Assembly: GCA_002179805.1 (NCBI GenBank)
Contig: NAVB01001870.1
Location: 1 to 16,355, forward strand
Direction: 5' to 3'
Origin: Acanthamoeba lenticulata
Lineage: Eukaryota > Discosea > Longamoebia > Acanthamoebidae
DNA: 16,355 nt
The translations under genes and the position numbers were made by a program. The notes under the pieces are model-generated. The model ran no database searches. It was not told where the DNA came from and saw nothing but the letters and a program-made list of their open reading frames with translations. The first letter of the stretch is position 1. Each line of letters starts with the position of its first letter. Positions 8,780-16,355 of the stretch are shown here, piece by piece.

Positions 8780-9040
8780 CAGATTCACCTGTAACCGCTC
8801 TTTCGTGGTATTTGTAGACATGTAACTGTTTCCCGTTGCTCTCCCAGACCACCTCTCCTCTTTTCCTCAAAGCAGCTATGAAAACAGTCAAGGGGTTACA
8901 TTGTAACCCTTGAGTAGACTTCTATTTCTTTGTGGTTCAACAGATCTCTGGTGAACAACAGAGATACAAGGTCTCAAGCGGCCGTCTTGTTCGACGTTGA
9001 CCATCAAGAGGCGACGGAACCTTTCGGTGGGGAGCTGAGC
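8780..9040. other. Convergent 3' gap between kinase-arrestin and B12D-like genes
   Basis: 261 bp with no supported gene. It holds the 3' UTRs of two converging genes. No AATAAA signal was found on the plus strand. The notable element is the near-perfect palindrome at 8888-8913, listed separately. Confidence 0.5.
8888..8913. repeat. Near-perfect 12-bp inverted repeat
   Basis: The arms TCAAGGGGTTACA (8888-8900) and TGTAACCCTTGA (8902-8913) are reverse complements except for one extra G in the left arm, with a single T between them. It lies between two converging genes. As RNA it could fold only with the central bases unpaired. It might mark transcript ends or be a protein-binding palindrome; the role is unknown. 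Confidence 0.6.
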
Positions 9041-9334
9041 TCAGTGGGTGAACTTCTTGTGGAAGTCGGCCTCAGCCTTGCCCATGTCGGGATGAGGGTC
9101 GAAGCGCGAAGCCTTGGTGTGGATCTGGAAGGCGTGCGGGTCGGGGCGGTGGGCGCCCGTCTCGTAGCGGGGCTGCTTGCCAAAGACGTGAACGTCGGGA
9201 GCTCCCGTGAGGGTACGGTAGCTGATGAAGCCGGCAAGCGTGCACACGCCGGTGAGGGGCACGAGGAGCGGGTAGACTTCGAGAGGCATGAACCTCTTGC
9301 GGAAGGTGGCGAAGGTCATCGAAGAGCGCTGCAT
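9041..9334 (-). CDS. B12D/NDUFA4 (MLRQ)-like small mitochondrial membrane protein
   Basis: Single exon, 97 residues. The core PLEVYPLLVPLTGVCTLAGF followed by ISYRTLTGAPDV matches the B12D/MLRQ family: a single membrane helix preceded by P-x-VYPL and followed by an RxLTGxPDV motif. Family members include plant B12D proteins and NDUFA4, a small subunit found with respiratory complexes I and IV. The first 16 residues (Arg, Lys, Ser, Thr and Phe, no acidic residue) suit mitochondrial targeting. After the core comes a His/Pro/Asp-rich soluble tail of about 45 residues that I do not recognise. The ATG at 9334 is the only sensible start. The gene is transcribed away from the phosphotransferase gene at 9592. 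Confidence 0.78.
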   Translation of the reverse strand: MQRSSMTFATFRKRFMPLEVYPLLVPLTGVCTLAGFISYRTLTGAPDVHVFGKQPRYETGAHRPDPHAFQIHTKASRFDPHPDMGKAEADFHKKFTH

Positions 9335-9591
9335 GGTATGAGTGTATTGGGGGTGGTGGTTGGTCTGCTGGGTGAATGAGATGGATGATGCCGCTGGCAG
9401 GCCTAAATAGCCTCCTGGCCGTAGATGTCAGGTGAAGTGCTAAGACGTTCGAGGCAACATTCGCGTGTTGATTGGTCCGGAGTTGGTGCAATTCACCTGC
9501 AATATCTCGCCAGTTTCCGATAGCTTTCTGCCCGCGCACGATTGTTGCACAATTTACGGTCCACGATTTGTGCACACAACACAAGCACAAG
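9335..9591. promoter_or_regulatory. Divergent promoter between B12D-like and APH-type genes
   Basis: 257 bp between two divergent start codons. TAAATAG near 9404-9410 reads CTATTTA on the minus strand, about 70 bases before the B12D-like ATG, and could act as a TATA-like element. The stretch before the APH ATG (about 9535-9590) contains repeated TTGTGCA/TTGCACA words. These are candidates only. Confidence 0.4.
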
Positions 9592-11056
9592 ATGGAGAGC
9601 GCACCGGTGTACACGCTGTTGAACAAGGAGCAAGTGACGGAGCTGTTTGAGAAGCACTATGATCTCGGCGTTGTGGTGGAATCTCAGGTGCTCTGTCCCG
9701 CTGTGAGATTTGCAAACTGTACTTGAAGATTGAAGATCCCCACTACAGAAGCTCAACGGAGGTCTGGCCAACTCGAACTACCGAGTAGATACCACGAAAG
9801 GCACCTACTTGCTCAAGATCTGTGATGAGAAGGACAAGGAGAGCCTGCAGGCACGCTTTTCCATGAAGAAAATCTCAACCTTTCTGATTAACCCGCCGCG
9901 GGGGAGCAGGTACAAGTGGCCGCGCTCAACGCAATGCGGGCAGTGCACTTTCCTACGTGCTTGCCGCACCCGCTCAAGGCCGAGGGCGCCGGCTACGTCC
10001 TGTGCCAGAACAACGACTCGCTGCGCGCCATCGTCTACGACTTTCTTCGCGTACAGACTCCGCTGCTTGGTGCCGCTGTGGCGATGCGTCACACGCCCGA
10101 GCCTGCTCACACGCGTGATGCGTGGCGCGCAGGGCGGGCCGGGCACGATCGAAGGCGTGACGGCGCGCATGATGGCCCAGCTGGGCACCGCCGTCGCCAT
10201 GCTCCACACGCTGCGGCCGGTCGATAACCTGCCACCGTTCCCCATGGGGTACGCCTTCACCATCATGAAGAATAAAAATGTGATTTTTTTTTAAAAAATT
10301 AAATGATAAATAATACGTGCAGGGTGTCGGCCATCGACCCGTTTCTGGATGAGGTCAAGGGCACGCCATTTGAGCAGCACGAGTTTGTCGGCTATCTGCG
10401 CGAGAAGCTCGACGCCTTCCGCGGCATCATCGCCGACCCGACGCTGCCGCAGGGCATGCTCCACGGCGACATCTTCCCCGACAACGGTTTGTGTGTGTGT
10501 GTGTGTTGCAACACGAATCACCATCATCCATCATCGCCAACCTGGAAATAGTGATGTTCGAGGGCGAGGAGCTCGTGGGCATCGTCGACTTTGAGGAGGT
10601 CTGCTTTGGCCCGCTGCTGCTCGACGTCGGGATGGTGCGCGCGCCCATTGATCACATTATTGGCCCACGTCTGGAGAAAGCTCATCTCCCTCGGTGGGCG
10701 GCCGCAGACCATCCTGGGGTGCTGCTACCCGCGGGACAACCGGCTCGACGAGGTCCTCCTGCGCGCCTTTGTCTCGGCCTACGAGGCCAAGCGGCCCCTG
10801 TCGGCCGACGAGCGGGCCAAGCTGCCGGCCTTTATCCAATACGCGGCCCTCACCATTGCCTTCTGGCGTTTCCGGTACCGCACAAACGCAGCAAACGCAA
10901 ATGCAAACGACGCAGCGCTGAGGGCGGTGGTGGGTATGGTGAAGGCAATTCAACGTGCGCACACAGGACGAGAAGCGCAAGGACCGACATCAGGAGATGG
11001 TGGCGCGCATCGCGCAGCTCGCTTCCGCGACAGCGGCTTCCTTGCTGGGCCAGTGA
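9592..11056 (+). CDS. APH-superfamily phosphotransferase, homoserine kinase type II-like
   Basis: Small-molecule kinase of the APH/choline-kinase fold. Exons: 9592-9687, 9749-9850, 9910-10050, 10133-10248, 10323-10486, 10552-10634, 10708-10874, 10945-11056; introns 61, 59, 82, 74, 65, 73 and 70 bp; 326 residues. Motifs: LNGGLANSNYRV (ATP-binding strands), YLLKICDE with candidate ATP-anchoring Lys55, catalytic loop LHGDIFPDN (Asp201, Asn206), metal-binding IVDFEE (Asp219), then LLLDVGMTILGCCY and a C-terminal helical part with WRFRQFNVRTQDEK. The IVDFEEVCFGPLLLDVGM stretch is closest to type II homoserine kinases (COG2334), with hydroxylysine kinase as another relative. Substrate cannot be settled from sequence. 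The second intron uses a GC donor (9851), required to keep ESLQVQVAALNAM continuous. Eukaryotic introns throughout rule out a recently acquired resistance gene. Confidence 0.82.
10249..10322 (+). other. AT-rich intron of the APH-type gene
   Basis: This 74-bp intron (GTACGC donor, GTGCAG acceptor) carries a T8-10 run, an A/T block and a short TAAATAAT-like stretch, in sharp contrast to GC-rich flanking exons. It joins FPMG and VSAIDPF with an intact codon. Confidence 0.75.
10487..10551 (+). repeat. Intron with GT microsatellite next to its splice donor
   Basis: The intron between HGDIFPDN and VMFEGEE begins GTTTGT and runs directly into (GT)8 at 10491-10506. The repeat offers several alternative GT dinucleotides close to the true donor. 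The catalytic loop and metal-binding motif lie on either side, so the junction is well fixed by homology. Confidence 0.75.
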
Positions 11057-11343
11057 AGAGAGCGTCAAAGAGGGTCAGGTTTGCAGCATGAAGGAGCAAT
11101 TGGGTGGATTTTCATTAAAGCGCACCTTCTCCGCTTCGCTGCAATTGCCTCTACAGCTTAGGTCTACCAGTTCCGAATATACTGCGGGCCAGCCACTCGC
11201 ATTGTAGCCGGCTTGATTAATGTGCGGCAGAAACCTCCGTGGGGATAATCTGTCCCAATCAGAGAAGCCATGGAGTTCTGCAAGGCCCAACATATATAGC
11301 CCGAACCAACAGTGCAGCAATAACCATTACCAACAAAAGAAAC
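11057..11343 (+). promoter_or_regulatory. APH 3' UTR and TATA-containing promoter of the oxidoreductase gene
   Basis: 287 bp without a supported gene. ATTAAA at 11114-11119, 58 bases after the APH stop, is a candidate polyadenylation signal. TATATAG at 11293-11299 lies about 45-50 bases before the oxidoreductase ATG (11344) and is the clearest TATA box in the window. Confidence 0.55.
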
Positions 11344-12384
11344 ATGAAGACGACCACGATTCCAACGACCATGAGGGCGCTCGTACAGCCAGACCGCAAG
11401 TCCACCCAAGTCATCCTCACAGAGCATCCCGTGCCCAAGCCCAGTCCGACCAGCGAAGAGCACTTGATCAAAGTCCACGCCGTGGCCCCGTGCGCTCGTG
11501 AGCTGATTTGGTTCAGAGACTTCCCCGTGGCCAAGGACGTGTTCATCCCCTGCTATGATGTGGCTGGCGAGGTCGTGCTTGCGCCTCAGGGCTCGCCCTT
11601 CAAGCCGGGCGATGAGGTCTACGCCCGGTCGCACTACGCTCGTCCCGGCGCTGCCTCGGACTACACTATCCTCTTGACCCACGAGTTCGCCCTGCGGCCC
11701 AAGACAGGATTGTCCTGGGTCGAGTCCGTCACCGTGCCTCTGTCTGCCCTCACGGCCTGGCAGGCCCTCTTCGACCAGGCCGGCTGGGCCGAGCCCGCAG
11801 AGCTGCTGGCAAGTGAACAGTCTGCCGCGGTTGGCACGCCAAAGCCAAAGCGTCGCCTGCTGGTGAACGCAGCGGCAGGAGGATGTGGCATTTGGGTGGT
11901 CCAGCTCGGCCACCTGCTTGGCGCGCACGTCATCGGCACCTGCGGGCCGGACAACGTCGACTTTGTCAAGTCGCTGGGCGCCGACGAGGCGATCAACTAC
12001 AGGGAGACTGATCTCGCAGAGTGGGGCAAGTCCTTGTCGGACGAGAACAAGGTCGACCTGGTGATCGACTGCGTAGGTGGCAAGTCACTGGAGCAAGCCT
12101 GGTGGTGCGTGAAGCCAGGCGGCACCCTCATCAGCATCGTGAACGAGCCCGAGAAGTTCAAGCCAAAGGACTATCCTGCTCAGGCGGACGACATCCGACA
12201 CTTCTTCTTCGTCATGAGCCCCAATGGAGCGCAGCTGTCGAAGATCACCACCCTGATCGAGCAGGGCAAGTGCCGACCTGTCCTGGACAGCGTCTTCGCC
12301 CTGAAGGACTTTGAGCGTGCGTTCCAGAAAGTGGAGACTGGACACGCGAGGGGCAAGGTGGTCATCAGCTTCGATGAGGTCTAA
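11344..12384 (+). CDS. Zinc-independent MDR NAD(P)H oxidoreductase, quinone reductase-like
   Basis: Intronless, 346 residues, of the medium-chain dehydrogenase/reductase superfamily. The N-terminal GroES-like half (residues 10-120) has the usual IPCYDVAGEV and FKPGDEVYAR motifs. The Rossmann half contains the nucleotide-binding AAAGGCGIWVVQLGHLLGA (176-194), an ADEAINYRE stretch and VDLVIDCVGG (237-246). The structural-zinc cysteines and catalytic Cys/His ligands of alcohol dehydrogenases are absent, which points to the quinone oxidoreductase/enoyl reductase branch. The start at 11344 is preferred over the in-frame ATG at 11239, because it directly precedes the conserved MRALVQP strand and lies downstream of the TATA box. 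Substrate unknown. An AATAAA at 12442-12447 follows 58 bases after the stop. Confidence 0.88.
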   Translation: MKTTTIPTTMRALVQPDRKSTQVILTEHPVPKPSPTSEEHLIKVHAVAPCARELIWFRDFPVAKDVFIPCYDVAGEVVLAPQGSPFKPGDEVYARSHYARPGAASDYTILLTHEFALRPKTGLSWVESVTVPLSALTAWQALFDQAGWAEPAELLASEQSAAVGTPKPKRRLLVNAAAGGCGIWVVQLGHLLGAHVIGTCGPDNVDFVKSLGADEAINYRETDLAEWGKSLSDENKVDLVIDCVGGKSLEQAWWCVKPGGTLISIVNEPEKFKPKDYPAQADDIRHFFFVMSPNGAQLSKITTLIEQGKCRPVLDSVFALKDFERAFQKVETGHARGKVVISFDEV

Positions 12385-12494
12385 TGAACCCCTGCTGGCG
12401 CCAGGACTGCACGGGTGGGAAATTCAAACAGAAAAAACCAAAATAAAAGAACAATAACAACACGAGCACACCTGATGCACGGCGTGGACTGAGA
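12385..12494 (+). promoter_or_regulatory. Short gap with polyadenylation signal and RELCH-like promoter
   Basis: Only 110 bp lie between the oxidoreductase stop and the RELCH-like ATG. An A-rich tract with AATAAA (12442-12447) is the likely polyadenylation signal of the upstream gene. The same bases must hold at least part of the downstream promoter, so transcript end and start are very close or overlap. Confidence 0.5.
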
Positions 12495-13404
12495 ATGGAC
12501 CACTCTGCCTCCACAAATCCATTTGATGACGACTTTTTGGAGGAGCGAGGTGCCTCGCCCGCGCCTCCTGATGCTTCGCGCCCGCCCCCTGCCTCAGAGA
12601 CGCCTGCAGCGGGCGAGCAGGAGGCGAGTGCAGCGGTGGTGACCCTCACTGAAGAGGACATCGCGCGGCATCTGGTGAAGAACGACTTGCTGCTTACGGC
12701 ACTCGAATTCTATCAAGAATGCCTCGAGCACGGCCGAGCAGCCCACAAGCTGGATTTCTTGCGGCAGATCTTTGAAGACAGGGCCACGCACTGGCTGCAC
12801 ACCGAGCACAGCTCGAGGGTGCGCACAATCTTGCACTTTCCATCTTTCTGTTCTTACGCAAATCAAAATCTGATCCACTCTCTACACGCGGGCTACGCAT
12901 TGCAGGGCTCATCTTCATCTGCCAGCTCCTCGGTGGGCACGCCCGTGGCTGTTGGTCGCACGTCCAACGAGCTGTCGCGCATCATGAAGGCAAAGGAGGT
13001 GCCTGACCCCGCCTCGTCTCTGCGCGTGAGTTGACAGCAAGCCTCAACAACATCTTTGTCGTTGGCCGCCTGCAGGACAGGATCGCGCTGCTCGAGTATG
13101 AGCTGCACCTGTCCAAGGACGACATCCAGTCGCTCAAGGCCGAGCTCAAGCAGCTCCGTCAGCAGACCGCCGAACAGCCCGCCCAACCACCACCGCCGTC
13201 TTCCTCTTCCTCTTCGTCGGCCGAAGGGAAGCAGACCCAGAAGAAGCCGCCCGATGCGACCCCGCCCAGCGAGCGCGAGCGGCGCGTGATCAACGTCATG
13301 ATCAAGCGCTACCTGGTCGAGCGCGGCTACAAGCTGACCGCCATCACCTTTGGTGAGGAGGCCGAGGAAGAGCTCGAGGACTTGCTCGATGAGGAGAAGT
13401 CGCA

Positions 13405-13435
<31 letters not shown>

Positions 13436-16355
13436 GACGGTGAGATCGCGCGCCTGTCGCTTGTCGGGCTGCACCGCCACTACTACCACAACCCGACCGT
13501 CCAGCAGCTCGCCGCTGTCCAGGTCCGCAAGCTTGCCCATTCGTCTGTCTGGCTTGGCTGCTGACGTCAGCAGCGGCCTGGCCTCACGTGGAATGTGAAC
13601 TATGTGTGGTGTGTTGTTACCTGCAGGCTGAGCTCAAGCAGGCCCTGGAGCAGAACGCGGTGCACCTGCAGCGGATCGCGGGACTGACCGAACAGGTGGC
13701 CCAGCTGGGCGAGCAGAAGGAATACCTCGAGAAGGAGCTCGACTATCTACGCGTGCGGTCGGGCGAGAAGCGGCGAGGCGACACTCCGCGCGTTGGGGTG
13801 CGAAATCTCTTTGCGGACGCCGCGCCGCAGCAACAGCAGACGCCAACAAATCAGGGCTCAGGCGAAGTCACAACGGCGACGGCCGAGCACGTCGATGCCA
13901 ATGGCGGCGGCGTCGACGCCGACATTGCCGCAGCGGCCAGCGAGTCCCCGCGGCGGCTCGAGCGGCTTGAGTCCGGTAGCGCCCTGGACTCGGGCGAGGC
14001 CGATGATGGCCAGCAGGAGCCTTCGTCGAGCGCCGCGATCGTCGCAGTCACCGGCGAGGCTGCCGTGCCGCCGTCGCCACCGGCCTCGGCCTCGGCCTCG
14101 AGCTCAACCTCGGCCGAGTCGCCGCCCGGCCGCGGCCAGGCCGCCGAGGACTCGGCCTCAGCCTCTGCGGCCTCTGCGGGCTCGTTGACGCTTGACGATG
14201 CCGCCACGAAGCAGCGACGGAGGCGGAGCGAGCGGCTGCTCAACAACTTGCGCAAGGTCTCGCTAGGCGACGCGACGCGGATCCAAAAGGAAGTGGAGCG
14301 CATCGTGACGGTAGAGCGGGACAACCAGGGCGCGGTCAAGATCGTGGCCGAGTGCATGCCGCACATCGTGCCCGGCGTGCTGCTCAACACGCGCGAGGAG
14401 CTCATCCCGGTGATCCTCGTGGCCATCCGGCAGCATCCGGACACCAAGACCCGGGACCAGCTCACGCAGATGCTGTTCAACCTGATCAAGGTGCCCAACG
14501 AGGAGCAGCGCCGGATCATCATGGACGGCTGCGTGGCGCTGTCGCGCATCATCGGCCAGGACCGGACGGGCTCCGAGCTCCTGCCCCAGTGCTGGGAGCA
14601 GATCGCGTCCAAGCACAAGGAGCGTCGCGTGCTGGTGGCCGAGTCGTGCGGCGCGCTCGCGCCCTTTGTCCAGCCGGAGCTGCGGCCCTCGCTCATCCTC
14701 TCGATCCTCATCCAGCTACTCGACGACAAGTCGCCGCTCGTGCGGGGGGCCGTCGCGCGCAACCTCGGTCTGCTCGTCGGCCTGCTGGGCGAGGCCGAGG
14801 CCGACAAGTACGGCCAGATCCAGGAGCTCCTTCTGCGCCTCCTTAAGGATCCCGACCCGGCTGTCGTCCAGGTCACGCAGGAGTCCTTCCTGCCCATGTT
14901 GGCCGACTGGGCCGACGTGCTCGACTGCCTGGCGACGCGCCTCGTGACCACCCTCTTGGCCCAGATCCACGCCCTCGCCCTCTCGTCGTCACCATCATCG
15001 TCCTCTTCAGAGGCGAGCGAGACCAGGCTGCGACATCTGGACGTCTTCCTGGCGTCGCTCTCGCTCGTGGTGCCGCGCTGCGTAGAATCCGCCCTGCTGG
15101 CCTCGCCCTCATTTGGCGCCGCGCCGCTCCCCTCGGACGACGAACTCGCCACAGCTCCGGCTACCGGCGGCGAGCAGCCGGCGTTGACAATCAACTTCAA
15201 CGCCAACGTCAACGCCGCTGCGGCCAGTGACGCGCTGTGCGTGCTGTCGGCCGCGCAGCGGCGCCACCTGGCGGGCCGGCTGGCCGACTACCTCGAAGCC
15301 CAGCCCAGTGACGCCGTCGCGTCAGGGAGGACGTGGCCCGCGCTCGAGTGGCTGGCGCTCGTCTACGTGCCCAAGCTGGTCGAGCTCCTCGCCCCGGCCA
15401 CCGCTACCGAGGTCCTCAACGTCATGGCCCGCGGCATGACGGCCGCCGTGGTGCAGCTGTGCCGCGAGGCCGGCCCGGGCTTTGTCCAGCACGTCGTCCG
15501 GCCTCATTTCCTGCGCGAGCTTCACGGCGCGGGCACGGATGCAGACTCTGCGGGCGGCACGGACGCGGACGCGCGGCGCCGGGCCGCGCTGCCGGTCTTT
15601 GTCGTGGGCGTCCTGCCCTTCCTCGGGACCGACAAGCTCGTCGCCTTCCTGCGGGAGCTGACGCTCAACGTAGCGCTCGAGGAGGCCGGCTGGGACCGCA
15701 CGCACCTGGACCTTGTCAACGACGCGCTCGAGCTCCTCTGCAAACGCGCCGACGAGCTGCGCGACCTCGCGCTGGGCTTCCTATGGGACCTCGTCGTGCA
15801 CCCGTCGACGCCGGTCCGGCTGGCCCTCGTCGCCATGTTTGACCACATGGCGAGCTTCATGGACAAGGACAAGGTCACGAAGCGCGTCCTGCCGGCCCTC
15901 ATCACGCTGGGCAACGACATCGAGCCGTCGGTCCGCGTGGCGGCCGTGGCGCCGATCGCGGCGCTGGCCATGAACCTGCCGGACAACGTCAACGTGCTGG
16001 AGCGCGTCAACGTGCAGTTCGAGACGTGGGAGCAGGACGAGGGCGCCGGCGTGCAGCTGGAGCTCATCAACACCTTTGCCAGCATCATCCCGCAGGTCAA
16101 GCCCATCTTCCGCGACGCCTTTTTGCTGCCCAAGCTCGTACGGCTGGCAGAAAAGAACAACACCTGTCCCGACCCCGCTCTGCGCCAACGAACGGCTCGC
16201 GCCCTTCTTGACGCCTTCCGGGCCTTCAACGGCGGTGATATCCTCTTCCTCCTCCCCCCTCTTTCGTTTTCGTTCTTTGCCGTCTTCGTTCTATTTATAT
16301 CTTTTTCTTAAAATCTTATTTATTTCTTTCGGAAAACAAATTATATTTATTTGAA
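12495..16355 (+). CDS. RELCH-like LisH/coiled-coil/HEAT protein, 3' end outside window
   Basis: Animal RELCH (KIAA1468) binds RAB11 on recycling endosomes and supports sterol transfer to the trans-Golgi; the same role here is inference. Exons: 12495-12818, 12906-13025, 13076-13522, 13627-16234; introns 87, 50 and 104 bp, plus a fourth from 16235 that runs off the edge. About 1166 residues are visible. LisH motif, residues 51-84 (IARHLVKNDLLLTALEFYQE); coiled coil 149-178; second LisH-like motif about 215-250 (INVMIKRYLVERGYKLTAIT); 11 Gln (258-268); coiled coil about 298-337; Ala/Ser/Pro-rich linker about 355-490; HEAT repeats from about 520. The conserved HEAT segments ELLPQCWEQIASKH, RRVLVAESCGALAP and EELIPVILVAIR follow the order in human RELCH. 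The donor at 13523 (GTCCGC) is the least certain splice site. Roughly 100 C-terminal residues are missing. Confidence 0.85.
13403..13435 (+). repeat. In-frame CAG repeat encoding 11 glutamines
   Basis: Eleven consecutive Gln codons (ten CAG and one CAA) lie in exon 3 of the RELCH-like gene, directly after the second LisH motif and its acidic tail. The near-pure CAG run is a candidate length-variable microsatellite. Confidence 0.85.
14081..14100 (+). repeat. Short CGGCCT hexanucleotide repeat
   Basis: Just over three CGGCCT units encode alternating Ala-Ser in the low-complexity linker of the RELCH-like protein. They are part of a wider Ala/Ser/Pro-rich, GC-rich stretch (about 13920-14190) between the coiled coil and the HEAT array. 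Confidence 0.65.
16235..16355 (+). other. Start of a pyrimidine-rich, AT-rich intron at the right edge
   Basis: The HEAT reading frame ends its similarity to RELCH at ALLDAFRAFNG. A GTGATA donor fits at 16235, after which the sequence turns into CT-rich and then A/T-rich DNA with no protein similarity. Reading on gives a stop at 16309-16311 after a Phe/Leu/Ser-rich tail that looks like translated intron. The acceptor is outside the window. Confidence 0.6.

Noticed and set aside
9592..11056. Aminoglycoside resistance gene acquired from bacteria
   Set aside because: The APH fold is shared by many metabolic kinases. Seven introns and a homoserine-kinase-like DFEE/LLLDVGM region point to an ordinary nuclear metabolic gene.
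13851..15212. Minus-strand open frame of 453 residues opposite the RELCH-like exon
   Set aside because: It is an antisense shadow of a GC-rich coding exon. Its composition is Ser/Arg-rich without any family motif, while the plus strand has conserved HEAT repeats.
1..16355. tRNA, rRNA, CRISPR, transposon or viral genes
   Set aside because: No cloverleaf, conserved rRNA block, spaced direct repeats, transposase or reverse-transcriptase motifs, or viral hallmark proteins were seen on either strand by reading; a covariance-model search was not possible.

Overview
This is nuclear DNA from a GC-rich, intron-rich protist. The coding style and protein relatives fit an Acanthamoeba-type amoebozoan: GC-rich exons, very short introns of about 50-160 bp, compact intergenic gaps and genes on both strands. 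That assignment is an inference from style and recognised families; no database search was run. No rRNA, tRNA, CRISPR array, insertion sequence or bacterial operon was seen. Gene models were built by hand from protein homology, reading-frame phase and splice sites, and every multi-exon model below keeps one open frame through all its junctions.

Layout. Positions 1-3431, minus strand, three genes in tandem: a MaoC-type enoyl-CoA hydratase (C-terminus cut by the left edge), a single-finger GATA zinc-finger protein, and 3-hydroxyisobutyryl-CoA hydrolase (valine catabolism). A gap of about 100 bp then separates the hydrolase from a divergent plus-strand intronless gene with CBS repeats of AMPK-gamma/Sds23 type (3533-4831). 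Next on the plus strand come a p24/TMED cargo receptor (5058-6023) and a ten-exon gene that joins a complete TKL-type protein kinase to an arrestin C-terminal domain (6450-8779). A small minus-strand gene for a B12D/NDUFA4-like (MLRQ) mitochondrial protein follows (9041-9334). It is divergent from a plus-strand APH/homoserine-kinase-type phosphotransferase (9592-11056), then an intronless zinc-free MDR quinone oxidoreductase (11344-12384), and finally a long LisH/coiled-coil/HEAT protein of the RELCH (KIAA1468) type that runs off the right edge (12495-end).

Themes. The genes are mostly housekeeping: acyl-CoA and amino-acid metabolism, respiration, ER-Golgi and endosomal traffic, and signalling. 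They do not form one pathway. The most unusual item is the kinase-arrestin fusion, which would put a phosphorylating domain and a relative of a phosphoprotein-binding fold in one polypeptide. A second genome-level signal is in the introns: 29 of the 34 introns modelled completely have C at donor position +4 (mostly GTACG or GTGCG) instead of the A usual in other eukaryotes, and one has a GC donor. Five introns are multiples of three without an in-frame stop, so retention would insert a peptide rather than truncate the protein, in three cases inside a functional motif or membrane-protein region.
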